Source of the DNA: Chloroflexota bacterium
GTDB taxonomy: Bacteria > Chloroflexota > Anaerolineae > Ardenticatenales > Ardenticatenaceae
DNA length: 23,233 bases
Direction of reading: 5' to 3'
NCBI GenBank assembly: GCA_003520455.1
Contig: DOUV01000040.1
Coordinates: 1 to 23,233, forward strand
The translations under genes were made by a program, and so were the position numbers. Of this stretch, positions 6,777 to 14,201 are shown one piece after another (position 1 is the first letter of the stretch; every line of letters begins with the position of its first letter). Below the pieces are notes generated by a model that was not told the DNA's origin, did no database searches, and saw nothing but the letters and a program-made list of their open reading frames with translations.

Positions 6777-8188
6777 TGCCAGAGCAGGAACAGGTCCAGC
6801 TCATTAACGACCAGTATGCGACGAAGTATGGCTTCCATGATCCGGAGCAGTATGTCTTTAAGGCGCGTCGGGGGCTCAATCGCGCGATTGTTGAAGAGAT
6901 TTCGTGGATGAAGGGCGAGCCCGACTGGATGCGCGAATTCCGGCTGAAGTCGCTCGATATTTTCTTCAAGAAGCCACTGCCGACCTGGGGTGGCAATCTG
7001 ACTGAGATCGACTTCGACAACATCTTCTACTACCTTAAGGCGAGCGCGCGCCAGGAGAAATCTTGGGACGAGGTTCCGGAGGACATCAAGCGTACCTTCG
7101 ACAAGCTGGGAATCCCCGAGGCTGAGCAGAAGTTTTTGGCCGGTGTCGGCGCCCAGTACGAGTCGGAAGTCGTCTATCACAGCATTAAGAAGGAGCTCGA
7201 GAGCAAAGGTGTCATCTTCCTCGATACCGACACTGCGCTGAAGGAGCACCCCGATCTGTTGAAGGAGTACTTCGGCACGGTCATCCCGCCCTCGGACAAC
7301 AAGTTCGCAGCGCTCAACAGTGCGGTCTGGTCGGGTGGCTCCTTCATCTATGTTCCCAAGGGCATCAAGGTTGAGATGCCGCTGCAGGCCTACTTCCGCA
7401 TCAACGCCCAGAACATGGGGCAGTTCGAGCGCACACTGATCATTGTGGATGAGGGTGCCTGGGTCCACTACGTCGAGGGTTGTACCGCCCCGATCTACAC
7501 GTCGGACTCGTTGCACTCAGCGGTCGTTGAGATCATCATCAAGAAGGGCGCGCGCTGCCGCTACACGACGATTCAGAACTGGTCCACCAACGTCTACAAC
7601 CTGGTGACGAAGCGGGCGATGGCGTACGATGATGCGACGATGGAGTGGGTGGACGGCAATATCGGCTCGAAGCTGACGATGAAGTATCCGTCCGTTTACA
7701 TGATGGGGCCGGGCGCGAAGGCCGAGATTCTCTCGATCGCCTTTGCCGGCCGTGGCCAGCACCAGGACGCCGGTGGCAAGGCGATCCACGCCGCGCCGTA
7801 CACCTCATCCACGATCACGTCGAAGTCCATCTCGAAGGACGGTGGCCGCGCCGGGTACCGAGGTCTCGTGCAGGTCTACGAGGGCGCGCACCACAGCAAG
7901 AGCAACGTCGTCTGCGATGCGCTCATCCTGGACGAGAACAGCCGCTCGGATACCTATCCGTACATCGATATCCGCGAGGATGACGTGAGCATTGGCCACG
8001 AGGCAACCGTCTCGAAGGTTGGTGAGGAGCAGCTCTTCTACCTGATGAGCCGCGGCATCAGCGAGGCCGATGCGCTGAACATGATCGTCTCCGGCTTCAT
8101 CGAGCCGATCGTCAAGGAACTGCCGATGGAGTACGCGGTCGAGATGAATCGCCTCATCCAGCTCGAGATGGAAGGTTCTGTCGGTTAA
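6776..8188 (+). CDS. sufB: Fe-S cluster assembly scaffold subunit SufB
   Basis: SufB is the subunit of SufBC2D on which the nascent cluster is built. The 470-residue product is of normal length and collinear with the family. Key landmarks are the N-terminal [11 protein letters not shown] region, [21 protein letters not shown] (190-210), and the C-terminal core. There C380 (NVVCDALIL) and E409 ([16 protein letters not shown]), 29 residues apart, fit the cluster-assembly Cys405/Glu434 pair of the E. coli protein. The end, EMEGSVG, is also family-typical. The start is ATG 6776, overlapping the sufC stop by one base and preceded by AAAGGAGG (6761-6768). Translation is therefore coupled, unlike that of sufD, which follows after 169 bases. 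Confidence 0.97.
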   Translation: MPEQEQVQLINDQYATKYGFHDPEQYVFKARRGLNRAIVEEISWMKGEPDWMREFRLKSLDIFFKKPLPTWGGNLTEIDFDNIFYYLKASARQEKSWDEVPEDIKRTFDKLGIPEAEQKFLAGVGAQYESEVVYHSIKKELESKGVIFLDTDTALKEHPDLLKEYFGTVIPPSDNKFAALNSAVWSGGSFIYVPKGIKVEMPLQAYFRINAQNMGQFERTLIIVDEGAWVHYVEGCTAPIYTSDSLHSAVVEIIIKKGARCRYTTIQNWSTNVYNLVTKRAMAYDDATMEWVDGNIGSKLTMKYPSVYMMGPGAKAEILSIAFAGRGQHQDAGGKAIHAAPYTSSTITSKSISKDGGRAGYRGLVQVYEGAHHSKSNVVCDALILDENSRSDTYPYIDIREDDVSIGHEATVSKVGEEQLFYLMSRGISEADALNMIVSGFIEPIVKELPMEYAVEMNRLIQLEMEGSVG

Positions 8189-8210
8189 GCAACACGACGG
8201 ATGCGCCAGT

Positions 8211-8239
8211 GGGGGCCGGCGAGCCAGTGGCTGGCCCCC
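8211..8239 (+). other. GC-rich intercistronic hairpin between sufB and sufD
   Basis: GGGGGCC (8211-8217) pairs with GGCCCCC (8233-8239), with further AGCC/GGCT pairing inside. It begins 22 bases after the sufB stop and lacks a T-run. It may set the SufB:SufD ratio by partial termination or by stabilising the upstream mRNA. Confidence 0.45.
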
Positions 8240-8357
8240 TGTCCGTGAAAAAGACCAATGGAGCGGCTCGATTCACGGCACTGAGGCAAAAGAGACTGAA
8301 GTTCCAGACACACGGACGGGATTGAGCATACTTTTGATGAGGAATGAGGAGACATCT

Positions 8358-9692
8358 GTGGTTGAGAAAGTGCTCGAGCATGACCTCTTGAGTCGTGAGA
8401 CAGTCCTGGCATTAAGTGAGCGGTACGAGGAGCCCGAGTGGTTGCGTGAGCGGCGCCAGGAAGCCTGGCGACTCTACCTTGACACCCCCTTTCCCAACAG
8501 CAACGTAGACGAGAAGTGGCGGCGCGACGACATCAGCGGCCTTGTTCGCAAGCTGGGTACGTTGAAACAGGCCCAGGCGCCTGTGCATACGATCCTTGAG
8601 GAATTGCCGGCGCCGATTCAAGGGATTTTGCGCGAGAGCGACAAGCGTGGTGGTCTGCTGGTGCGCCGCGATGCGGGCGTCACATACGCCGAGCTCGACG
8701 AAGAGTACGCCCACCGGGGTGTGATTTTTACCGATCTGGCGACCGCCATCCGCGAGCATAGCGATCTGGTGGAAGAATACCTCTTCAAGGCGGTCGCGAT
8801 TGACGAGGGCAAGTTCCCCGCGATGCACGCGGCGCTGATGAATGGCGGTGCGTTCCTCTATGTTCCCAAGGGCGTTATCGTCGAGCGCTCCTTCCAGATC
8901 GTGCATTGGCTCGACAACACCGGGATCGCGGTCTTCCCGCACACGCTGTTGGTGCTCGGCGAGAGCGCGGCGGCGACGGTGATTGAGGAGTACGTTTCGC
9001 CCGACCTGGACGGCATTGCGCTGGTGAACGGCACCTCCGAGATGGTGACTGGGGATAATGCGGTGCTGACGTACCTGGGCGTGCAGAACTGGGGCAAGAA
9101 CGTCTGGCATTTCGCGACCCAGCGCTCCAGGTTGGGGGCCAACAGTGTACTGAATTTCAGCAACGGGCAACTTGGCGCGCGCTTCAACCGTTTCGAGACC
9201 GAGGCGTGGCTGGAGGGTTCGGGGAGCACCGTCTATCTTCAGGGGATCTTCTTCACGGGTGGTTCTCAGCACATCTCGAACCACACATTGCAGTACCATC
9301 GCAACACGCAGACGACCAGCGACCTGCTCTACAAGGGCTCGCTGACGGGGCGGAGCCGCGCGGTGTACGAGGGCTTGATTAAGGTCGGGCGCGGCGCCCA
9401 GCGGACCGATGCTTACCAGGCCAACCGCAATCTCATGCTGAGCAAGAAGGCCCACGCCGATAGTATCCCGCAGCTTGAGATTGAGGCCAACGACGTGCGT
9501 TGCACCCACGGTTCGACCACCGCCCAACTCGATGAGGAGGAGATGTTCTACCTGATGAGCCGAGGGATCCCCCGGGAGCAGGGGGTCAGGCTGATTGTGG
9601 ATGGCTTCTTCGTGCCTGTCCTCGACCGCATTCCGCTGCGTGAGGTTCGCAACCGCCTCAAGGACGCGGTTGCCGCAAAGATGAATCGCTAG
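8358..9692 (+). CDS. sufD: Fe-S cluster assembly subunit SufD
   Basis: SufD is the SufB paralogue that completes the SufBC2D scaffold and is needed for iron acquisition. The 444-residue product shares the FLYVPKGVIVERSFQIVHWL core with SufB. Its C-terminus reads [28 protein letters not shown], where H384 fits E. coli His360, the residue at the SufB-SufD cluster site. TTG 8322 and ATG 8337 are possible upstream starts. GTG 8358 is chosen because GAGGAG (8346-8351) is 6 bases before it and the protein then begins VVEKVLEHDLLSRE. The N-terminal helical region (about 1-150) is longer than the sequence conserved with SufB, as expected. The next gene starts 99 bases downstream. Confidence 0.95.
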   Translation: MVEKVLEHDLLSRETVLALSERYEEPEWLRERRQEAWRLYLDTPFPNSNVDEKWRRDDISGLVRKLGTLKQAQAPVHTILEELPAPIQGILRESDKRGGLLVRRDAGVTYAELDEEYAHRGVIFTDLATAIREHSDLVEEYLFKAVAIDEGKFPAMHAALMNGGAFLYVPKGVIVERSFQIVHWLDNTGIAVFPHTLLVLGESAAATVIEEYVSPDLDGIALVNGTSEMVTGDNAVLTYLGVQNWGKNVWHFATQRSRLGANSVLNFSNGQLGARFNRFETEAWLEGSGSTVYLQGIFFTGGSQHISNHTLQYHRNTQTTSDLLYKGSLTGRSRAVYEGLIKVGRGAQRTDAYQANRNLMLSKKAHADSIPQLEIEANDVRCTHGSTTAQLDEEEMFYLMSRGIPREQGVRLIVDGFFVPVLDRIPLREVRNRLKDAVAAKMNR

Positions 9693-9791
9693 AGCCGCGC
9701 GGCGGTGCACCGTGGCAAGAAGCCGGCCGGTTGACACCTGCGCCACCTTCTGGCATCTTGTCGAATGGTCGATGGAACGGGGGAGGCTCTG

Positions 9792-10247
9792 GTGAGTAGC
9801 CGGCAGGACTACATCGACTTCATCCTTGATCATTATGAGAACCCCCGCAATCGAGGACGACTTGACCCGGCCGACGCCACGGCGAAGGGTGGCAATCCTG
9901 GTTGTGGCGATATCGTGGTGATCTCCTTGAACATCGACCCTGAAACGCGGGTCATCACCGAGGCCAGGTTCGAGGGCGAAGGATGCACGATCAGTCAGGC
10001 GGCTGCATCGGCGGCAACCGAAATGATTGCGGGCAAGACCATCGACGAGATCCTGGAGATGAGCGGCGACGATCTGGTTGAGATTCTTGGCCGGGACCTG
10101 GTCTCCGGCCGTATTCGCTGCGCGACGCTCGGGATTCACACCGTGAGAGCCGCTCTCCGCAAGTATCAGGCGGCGAGGCGCATGGACCAGATTGAGGCCG
10201 ACAGAGTCGTTGATCAGGGCCGGGAACTGGGATTAGAGTTCGAGTAG
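9792..10247 (+). CDS. U-type (NifU/SufU/IscU-like) Fe-S scaffold or sulfur-transfer protein, copy 1
   Basis: The 151-residue product has the U-type fold signature: YENPRNRG (15-22), GNPGCGD (C38, D40), GEGCTISQA (C65) and GRIRCATLG (C110), the three metal-binding cysteines plus the conserved Asp. There are 44 residues between the second and third cysteines, as in IscU, and not the longer insertion of Bacillus SufU. The residue before the third Cys is Arg rather than the IscU His, as in SufU, so it is intermediate between the two types. A charged C-terminal tail of about 30 residues (QAARRMDQIEADRVVDQG) is extra. ATG 9765 is in frame, but GTG 9792 has GGGAGG 5 bases upstream (9781-9786) and homologues start near SRQDYIDFILDHYENP. 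It lies between sufD and sufS; it may receive sulfur from SufS. Confidence 0.9.
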   Translation: MSSRQDYIDFILDHYENPRNRGRLDPADATAKGGNPGCGDIVVISLNIDPETRVITEARFEGEGCTISQAAASAATEMIAGKTIDEILEMSGDDLVEILGRDLVSGRIRCATLGIHTVRAALRKYQAARRMDQIEADRVVDQGRELGLEFE

Positions 10248-10307
10248 CAATTCAGGAAGACTCCCCGAAGTTTGCGCGGGCTTCGGAAGCCGGTAGAGGC
10301 ATAGACA

Positions 10308-11534
10308 ATGTATGATGTTGAGGCGGTTCGGGCACAATTTCCAATCTTGCAGCGTGAGGTTCATGGTAAACCGCTGGTCTACCTTGACAATGCTGCCTCC
10401 TCGCAGAAACCGCTGCACGTCATCGAGGCGATGGACAACTACTATCGCACCTTCAATTCCAACGTCCATCGGGGTGTGCACCTGTTGAGTGAGGAAGCCA
10501 CCGCCGCCTACGAAGGGGCCCGGAAACGGGTCGCACAGTTCATCAATGCCCGCTCGGCTCGCGAGATCATCTACACCCGCAACACCACGGAGAGTATCAA
10601 CCTGGTTGCGTGGAGTTGGGGGCGCGCCACCCTCACGCCCGCCGATGCAGTGCTCATCACGCAGATGGAGCACCACTCCAACATCGTCCCCTGGCAGATT
10701 CTGCGTGACCAGATCGGCTTTGAGTTGCGCTACGTGCCGGTCACCGACGACGGATTTCTCGATCTCGAGGCGCTCGACCGGTTGCTGGACGACAAGGTCA
10801 AGCTTTTCGCCGTCACGCAGATGAGCAATGTGCTGGGTACGATCAACGACGTGAAGGCCTTGGGTGCGAAGGCCCATGCCGTCGGGGCGAAGATCCTTGT
10901 CGATGGGGCGCAGAGTGTGCCTCACCTGCCGGTGAACGTCCAGGATCTGGATATTGACTTTTTGGCGTTTAGCAGCCATAAATTGTGTGGTCCAACCGGC
11001 ATCGGCGTGCTATGGGGCCGGCGCGAGCTGCTGGAGGCGATGCCGCCCTTCATGGGGGGCGGGGACATGATCAAGACGGTCACGCTCGAGCACTCGACCT
11101 GGAATGATTTGCCCTACAAATTTGAAGCCGGCACGCCCGCGATTGCCGAGGCGGTGGGCCTCGGGGCTGCGGTTGACTTCCTGAGCGAGCTGGGAATGGA
11201 AACCATCCGCCGGCACGAGGTAGAGCTGACGGGCTACGCCCTCGAGGCGCTGAGCGAGATTCCCGGACTGACGCTGTACGGACCGAGGAGTGCGGTGCAG
11301 AAGGGGGGGGTGGTGGCGTTCACCTACACCGACCTGCACCCCCACGATATTGCGGCGCTGCTCGACCGCGAGGGAATCGCTGTTCGGGCCGGCCATCACT
11401 GCGCGCAGCCGTTGGCCCAGCGCTACGGGATCACGGCGACGGCCCGAGCCAGCTTCTATCTCTACAGCACGCAGGCGGAGGTCGATCGACTCGTCGAGGG
11501 CCTTCGCAAGATCGAAGGCGTCTTTGCCTTGTAA
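10308..11534 (+). CDS. sufS: cysteine desulfurase SufS (class II, PLP)
   Basis: SufS takes sulfur from L-cysteine as an enzyme-bound persulfide and gives alanine; it supplies the SUF scaffold and often also sulfur carriers. The 408-residue product has usual length. PLP-pocket motifs are EHHSNIVPW (H122), LVDGAQSVPH (D199) and FSSHKLCGPTGIG, where K225 forms the internal aldimine. The catalytic cysteine is C365 in AVRAGHHCAQPLAQRYG, on the short lobe typical of group II desulfurases. The start is ATG 10308, with only weak Shine-Dalgarno (GTAGAGG). It is flanked on both sides by U-type proteins, an unusual sandwich. There is no SufE gene in the window, so a U-type protein is the likely sulfur acceptor. 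Confidence 0.97.
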   Translation: MYDVEAVRAQFPILQREVHGKPLVYLDNAASSQKPLHVIEAMDNYYRTFNSNVHRGVHLLSEEATAAYEGARKRVAQFINARSAREIIYTRNTTESINLVAWSWGRATLTPADAVLITQMEHHSNIVPWQILRDQIGFELRYVPVTDDGFLDLEALDRLLDDKVKLFAVTQMSNVLGTINDVKALGAKAHAVGAKILVDGAQSVPHLPVNVQDLDIDFLAFSSHKLCGPTGIGVLWGRRELLEAMPPFMGGGDMIKTVTLEHSTWNDLPYKFEAGTPAIAEAVGLGAAVDFLSELGMETIRRHEVELTGYALEALSEIPGLTLYGPRSAVQKGGVVAFTYTDLHPHDIAALLDREGIAVRAGHHCAQPLAQRYGITATARASFYLYSTQAEVDRLVEGLRKIEGVFAL

Positions 11535-11544
11535 ATGTTCGGTT

Positions 11545-11563
11545 GTCAGCAATCGATGCTGAC
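11545..11563 (+). other. small intercistronic hairpin between sufS and the second U-type gene
   Basis: GTCAGCA (11545-11551) and TGCTGAC (11557-11563) pair perfectly around a 5-base loop, 10 bases past the sufS stop. No T-run follows. Likely an mRNA processing or stability element, if functional at all. Confidence 0.3.
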
Positions 11564-11613
11564 CACAGCAGGCACGCGGCTCGCCCGTGCGTGTGCAAGC
11601 GTCAACGACTCAT

Positions 11614-12003
11614 ATGGATGATTTCTACCGCGAACTGATCGTCGACTACTACCGCAATCCCCGGAATCAAGGTGTCATTGCGGATGCGGACATCTCCCAC
11701 GAGGAGCACAATCCAGTCTGCGGCGATCAGATTCGAATCGATCTCAAACTGGACGGTGACCGGGTTGCGGACGTCAAGTTCAGCGGTCACGGTTGTGCCA
11801 TCAGTCAGGCCTCCGTCTCCATGTTGACGGAGATGATCAAGGGCAAAACCCTGGCGGATGTCAAACAGATCACGAAGGACGATATTCTCGAGATGCTTGG
11901 CATTGCCCTAGGGCCTGTGCGCCTGAAGTGCGCACTCCTGGGGCTGAAAGTCCTGAAGGCTGGTGTGTATGGCGTCGAGGCCTGGGATGACGAAGACTTT
12001 TAG
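11614..12003 (+). CDS. sufU: SufU-like Fe-S scaffold/sulfurtransferase, copy 2
   Basis: The 129-residue product begins MDDFYRELIVDYYRNPRNQG, the classic SufU/IscU N-terminus. It carries HNPVCGD (C36, D38), GHGCAISQASVSMLTEMIKGKTL (C61) and VRLKCALLGLKVL (C106). C61 and C106 are separated by 44 residues and the third Cys is preceded by Lys, as in SufU, so the IscU His is absent. This copy is closer to canonical SufU than the paralogue before sufS, for example in ISQASVSM and the ending VEAWDDEDF. The start is ATG 11614 by homology; GTG 11587 is in frame but adds atypical residues, and neither has a clear ribosome binding site. SufU proteins bind zinc and accept sulfur from SufS by ligand exchange; a scaffold role is an alternative. 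Confidence 0.9.
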   Translation: MDDFYRELIVDYYRNPRNQGVIADADISHEEHNPVCGDQIRIDLKLDGDRVADVKFSGHGCAISQASVSMLTEMIKGKTLADVKQITKDDILEMLGIALGPVRLKCALLGLKVLKAGVYGVEAWDDEDF

Positions 12004-12090
12004 AGCGTGGAGATCAGCGCCTGGTCCCGTTGCGGGTGAATCTCCAGGCCTCACTCTTTCCTCTTCTCAGTTGACGAGGCAACATTCATC

Positions 12091-12411
12091 ATGGCAACCT
12101 TCCACACTGTTGCAAAGACCAGCGACGTACCACCCGGCCACGCGATCGTGGTCGAGCTGGACGACTACCGAATTGCACTGGCCAACGTCGGAGGCAATGA
12201 GTTCTACGCAATTGACGATGTTTGTACCCACGACGGGGGACCGCTTGGGGAGGGCCAATTGGATGGGTACGCAATCGAATGCCCGCGCCATGGGGCCCGC
12301 TTCGACGTCAGGGATGGTCGCGTGTTGAGCATGCCGGCGATCATTCCGGTCAGCACCTACGACGTTCGTGTGGTTGATGGCGAGGTTCAGGTCGCGATTC
12401 CCGCGGAATGA
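12091..12411 (+). CDS. Rieske-type [2Fe-2S] ferredoxin
   Basis: The 106-residue soluble protein has the two Rieske cluster boxes CTHDGG (C45, H47) and CPRHGARFD (C64, H67), giving two Cys and two His ligands. It lacks the extra disulfide cysteines of cytochrome bc-type Rieske proteins, so it resembles the ferredoxin of aromatic dioxygenases or nitrite reductase NirD. There is no oxygenase gene nearby. Its place inside the suf operon, 87 bases after sufU, suggests an electron donor for Fe-S assembly, or a frequent client of it. Start is ATG 12091 (MATFHTVAKTSDVPPG); the ribosome binding site is weak (GAGG, 12075-12078). The gap upstream contains GCCTGG/CCAGGC stem potential (12019-12049). Confidence 0.93.
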   Translation: MATFHTVAKTSDVPPGHAIVVELDDYRIALANVGGNEFYAIDDVCTHDGGPLGEGQLDGYAIECPRHGARFDVRDGRVLSMPAIIPVSTYDVRVVDGEVQVAIPAE

Positions 12412-12463
12412 CGCCCGGGCCGTCCTGGGTGTGGCTCGACTATTTTGAGATGGAGGAATGTCT

Positions 12464-12790
12464 ATGGCTGAAATGAGTGATCGTGAGCGCCTGATCCGCG
12501 AGTCCCTGCGCGAGGTGGTTGACCCCGAGATCGGCCTCGACGTGATTGCACTCGGCCTGGTCGAAGAGGTCAATTTCCAGGACGATCAGGACCAGATTGA
12601 GATTAAGATGCTTCTGACCACGCCGTTCTGTCCCTATGCGCCCTGGATGGTCCAGCAGGTCAGGGAGAAGGCGGCTGAATCGGAGCCTGGTCAGGGGAAG
12701 ACCGTTGAAGTCGAAGTGTTGCCGAAGCCCTGGGACCCCACCATGATGGAAGATCCCAGCCTGCTTGGCTTTGGCACGGGGGGCTGGTAA
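12464..12790 (+). CDS. sufT: DUF59/MIP18-family Fe-S assembly protein (SufT/PaaD-like)
   Basis: The 108-residue product has the DUF59 hallmarks: DPEIGLDVIALGLVEEV (20-36) and TTPFCPYAPWM with C56, the conserved cysteine of the family. Such proteins act in Fe-S maturation (SufT in Staphylococcus and Mycobacterium, CIA2 in eukaryotes), probably in transfer to apo-proteins. The C-terminal part (KPWDPTMMEDPSLLGFGTGGW) is a usual addition. ATG 12458 lies one base from GGAGG (12452-12456); ATG 12464 lies 7 bases from it and is chosen. Last gene of the suf operon, 52 bases after the Rieske gene. The symbol is by family and context; a PaaD-type role for another client is possible. Confidence 0.88.
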   Translation: MAEMSDRERLIRESLREVVDPEIGLDVIALGLVEEVNFQDDQDQIEIKMLLTTPFCPYAPWMVQQVREKAAESEPGQGKTVEVEVLPKPWDPTMMEDPSLLGFGTGGW

Positions 12791-12889
12791 CCCCGGTGCA
12801 CCGCCCATTCGGCGACGAAAGGCGGTCTGCGCTTGCTCTGGGACGCGGTCGCGTTCACCGTTTGTCCTTCAGCGAAGCGCACAAGATTC

Positions 12890-12921
12890 TTGACAGATCG
12901 GATGAAATCGGGCAAGATAAT
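12890..12921 (+). promoter_or_regulatory. candidate promoter with overlong spacer
   Basis: TTGACA (12890-12895) is followed by GATAAT (12916-12921) at 20 bases, longer than the normal 17. ATCGG recurs at 12897, 12907 and 12920. Long spacers are typical of MerR-activated promoters, but no MerR gene or clear dyad is present; it could also be a chance match. Confidence 0.35.
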
Positions 12922-12963
12922 CGGCATGAACAGCTCACTTGTGACACGCTGCACCTGTCGTAA

Positions 12964-13038
12964 GCGGGGACGTTAGCCACCGCTCGCGGCAGAAGCTGGT
13001 TTGCTGACCCGCCGGCCGACGGCGGCTAACGTCCCCGC
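12964..13038. repeat. 15-bp perfect inverted repeat forming a 75-base stem-loop
   Basis: GCGGGGACGTTAGCC (12964-12978) and GGCTAACGTCCCCGC (13024-13038) are exact reverse complements, and CCG/CGG continues the stem after one mismatch. The 45-base interior is GC-rich. It has no T-run on either strand. It may be a 3' hairpin for the suf mRNA, part of a leader RNA, or a dispersed intergenic repeat. Confidence 0.55.
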
Positions 13039-13087
13039 ACTCCGGACACACACTTCCAATGGCGGAAGGCGCTGTCCCGTGCTGGGG

Positions 13088-13144
13088 CTTCCTCGTTTCG
13101 ACGAGGGAAGGCTGAACAAGCCTGTAAGCCGCAGTCGGCTTTTT
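13088..13144 (+). ncRNA. candidate cis-regulatory leader with intrinsic terminator
   Basis: Three consecutive stems are visible. First, CTTCCTCGT pairs with ACGAGG/GAAG (13088-13110) around a TTCG tetraloop with one bulged G. Second, AGGCT/AGCCT (13109-13113 and 13119-13123) overlaps the base of the first stem. Third, AAGCCG-CAGT-CGGCTT (13126-13141) runs into five T residues (13140-13144), a textbook intrinsic terminator. Alternative pairing exists: GGAAG at 13064-13068 can take CTTCC 13088-13092, and GGCT at 13110-13113 can take AGCC of the terminator. It does not match the SAM, TPP, cobalamin or T-box consensus I know. Confidence 0.45.
13126..13144 (+). terminator. intrinsic terminator upstream of the sulfurtransferase gene
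   Basis: A 6-bp stem AAGCCG/CGGCTT with a CAGT loop is followed by a run of T that starts in the stem (13140-13144). It lies 69 bases before the sulfurtransferase start, on the coding strand. Confidence 0.7.
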
Positions 13145-13213
13145 CGTTGCCCACCGCCGGGGCACGCGCTGAGCGAACCATAAAGGCCTTACACTGATGG
13201 AGGGAGATGTAAT

Positions 13214-14098
13214 ATGGCCGAGAATGGAAAGAGTGCTATTGAACAGCGCGGCTACGCTCATCCGGAGGTCCTGGTGAGCACGGAGTGGGTTGCCCAGCAT
13301 CTGGACGATCCCAACGTGCGCATCGTTGAGAGCGACGAGGATGTCCTACTCTACGATCTCGGACATATCCCCGGCGCCGTCAAGATTGATTGGCACACCG
13401 ACCTGCAACACCCGGTCCGCCGCGACTACTTGACAGAGGAGGCCTTCGCGAAGCTGATGAGCGAGAAGGGCATCAGCAACGACACGATCGTCGTCTTCTA
13501 CGGCGACAAAAACAACTGGTGGGCCACGTATGCCTTTTGGGTCTTCCAACTCTTCGGGCACGACAGGGCCAGGGTGATGGACGGCGGTCGCCAACGTTGG
13601 ATTGACGAGGGCCGGCCCCTCGCGCGGGAGGTACCGAATTACCCGCCCACGGATTACAAGGTGCAGCCGCGCAACGACAGCGAGATCCGCGTGTTCCGTG
13701 ACTATGTGCTGCAGTTTATTCAGCAGCCCGGGGCGCAACTGGTGGACGTCCGCTCACCGGCAGAGTACAGCGGTGAGAAGCTTCACATGGAAGACTACCC
13801 CCAGGAGGGGGCCCTGCGCGGCGGGCACATTCCGGGCGCGGACAACATCCCATGGGGGCGAGCTGTGACGCCGTTGGGCACCTTCAAGAGTGCTGATGAA
13901 CTGCGCTCGATCTATCTCGACGAGAAGGGGCTCAAATCCAACGAGGAGACCATCGCCTACTGCCGCATCGGCGAGCGTTCCAGCCACACCTGGTTCGTCC
14001 TCAAGTACCTCCTGGGCTTTGAGAATGTCCGCAACTACGATGGGTCGTGGACCGAGTGGGGGAACCTGGTCAACGTACCGATCAAAAAGAACGTGTAA
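13214..14098 (+). CDS. sulfurtransferase with tandem rhodanese domains (SseA/CysA type)
   Basis: The 294-residue product has two rhodanese domains. The N-terminal one (about 20-140) has the fold motifs [15 protein letters not shown] and [14 protein letters not shown] but an inactive loop, YGDKNNWWA, with no cysteine. The C-terminal one (about 155-290) has [23 protein letters not shown] and the active-site loop [10 protein letters not shown] with C250. The enzyme moves sulfane sulfur from thiosulfate or 3-mercaptopyruvate to a thiol acceptor. The active-site loop is like mycobacterial CysA/SseC-region thiosulfate sulfurtransferases. Start ATG 13214 follows GGAGG (13199-13203) at 10 bases. The gene stands between the suf operon and the MoaD-MoeB-CysM genes, so it probably supplies sulfur to the carrier protein; a separate detoxifying role is possible. 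Confidence 0.93.
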   Translation: MAENGKSAIEQRGYAHPEVLVSTEWVAQHLDDPNVRIVESDEDVLLYDLGHIPGAVKIDWHTDLQHPVRRDYLTEEAFAKLMSEKGISNDTIVVFYGDKNNWWATYAFWVFQLFGHDRARVMDGGRQRWIDEGRPLAREVPNYPPTDYKVQPRNDSEIRVFRDYVLQFIQQPGAQLVDVRSPAEYSGEKLHMEDYPQEGALRGGHIPGADNIPWGRAVTPLGTFKSADELRSIYLDEKGLKSNEETIAYCRIGERSSHTWFVLKYLLGFENVRNYDGSWTEWGNLVNVPIKKNV

Positions 14099-14114
14099 TC
14101 AAACAGGAAATGCC

Positions 14115-14160
14115 CGCACTGTCGGGTGACGGGATCCCCATCCCCTCACCCGACAGCGCG
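14115..14160 (+). terminator. strong hairpin after the sulfurtransferase gene
   Basis: CTGTCGGGTGA (14119-14129) pairs with TCACCCGACAG (14146-14156). After one C-C mismatch GGGAT pairs with ATCCC around a CCCC loop, and CGC/GCG extends the base. It begins 17 bases past the stop and lacks T. It may end part of the transcripts before the sulfur-carrier gene 42 bases on. Confidence 0.55.
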
Positions 14161-14201
14161 GAATGAGTTACCAAATCATGTCATAGGGAGTCACACGATT
14201 C

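Larger units (their letters stand above)
12791..13213 (+). other. 423-base gene-free region between the suf and sulfur-carrier clusters
   Basis: No credible gene. From left to right it holds a promoter-like TTGACA...GATAAT with a 20-base spacer (12890-12921), a 15-bp perfect inverted repeat (12964-13038), and a series of stems ending in an intrinsic terminator (13088-13144). The last 69 bases show only the Shine-Dalgarno of the sulfurtransferase gene. The absence of a clear promoter between the terminator and that gene suggests the terminator is an attenuator in its leader, although it could simply end the suf transcript. Confidence 0.6.

Noticed and set aside
9731..9759. TTGACA before the first U-type gene as an internal promoter
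   Set aside because: At 17 bases the -10 would be CATCTT, only three matches; no better spacing found.
8412..10139. 575-codon open frame on the minus strand opposite sufD and the first U-type gene
   Set aside because: It mirrors the codon periodicity of strongly conserved genes on the plus strand, spans their intergenic gap, and its translation resembles no protein.
13021..13144. Known riboswitch (SAM-I, SAM-II, TPP, cobalamin) or T-box leader
   Set aside because: None of the conserved core motifs I know, such as the T-box AGGGUGGNACCGCG or the B12 box, is present; only unassigned stems and a terminator are seen.
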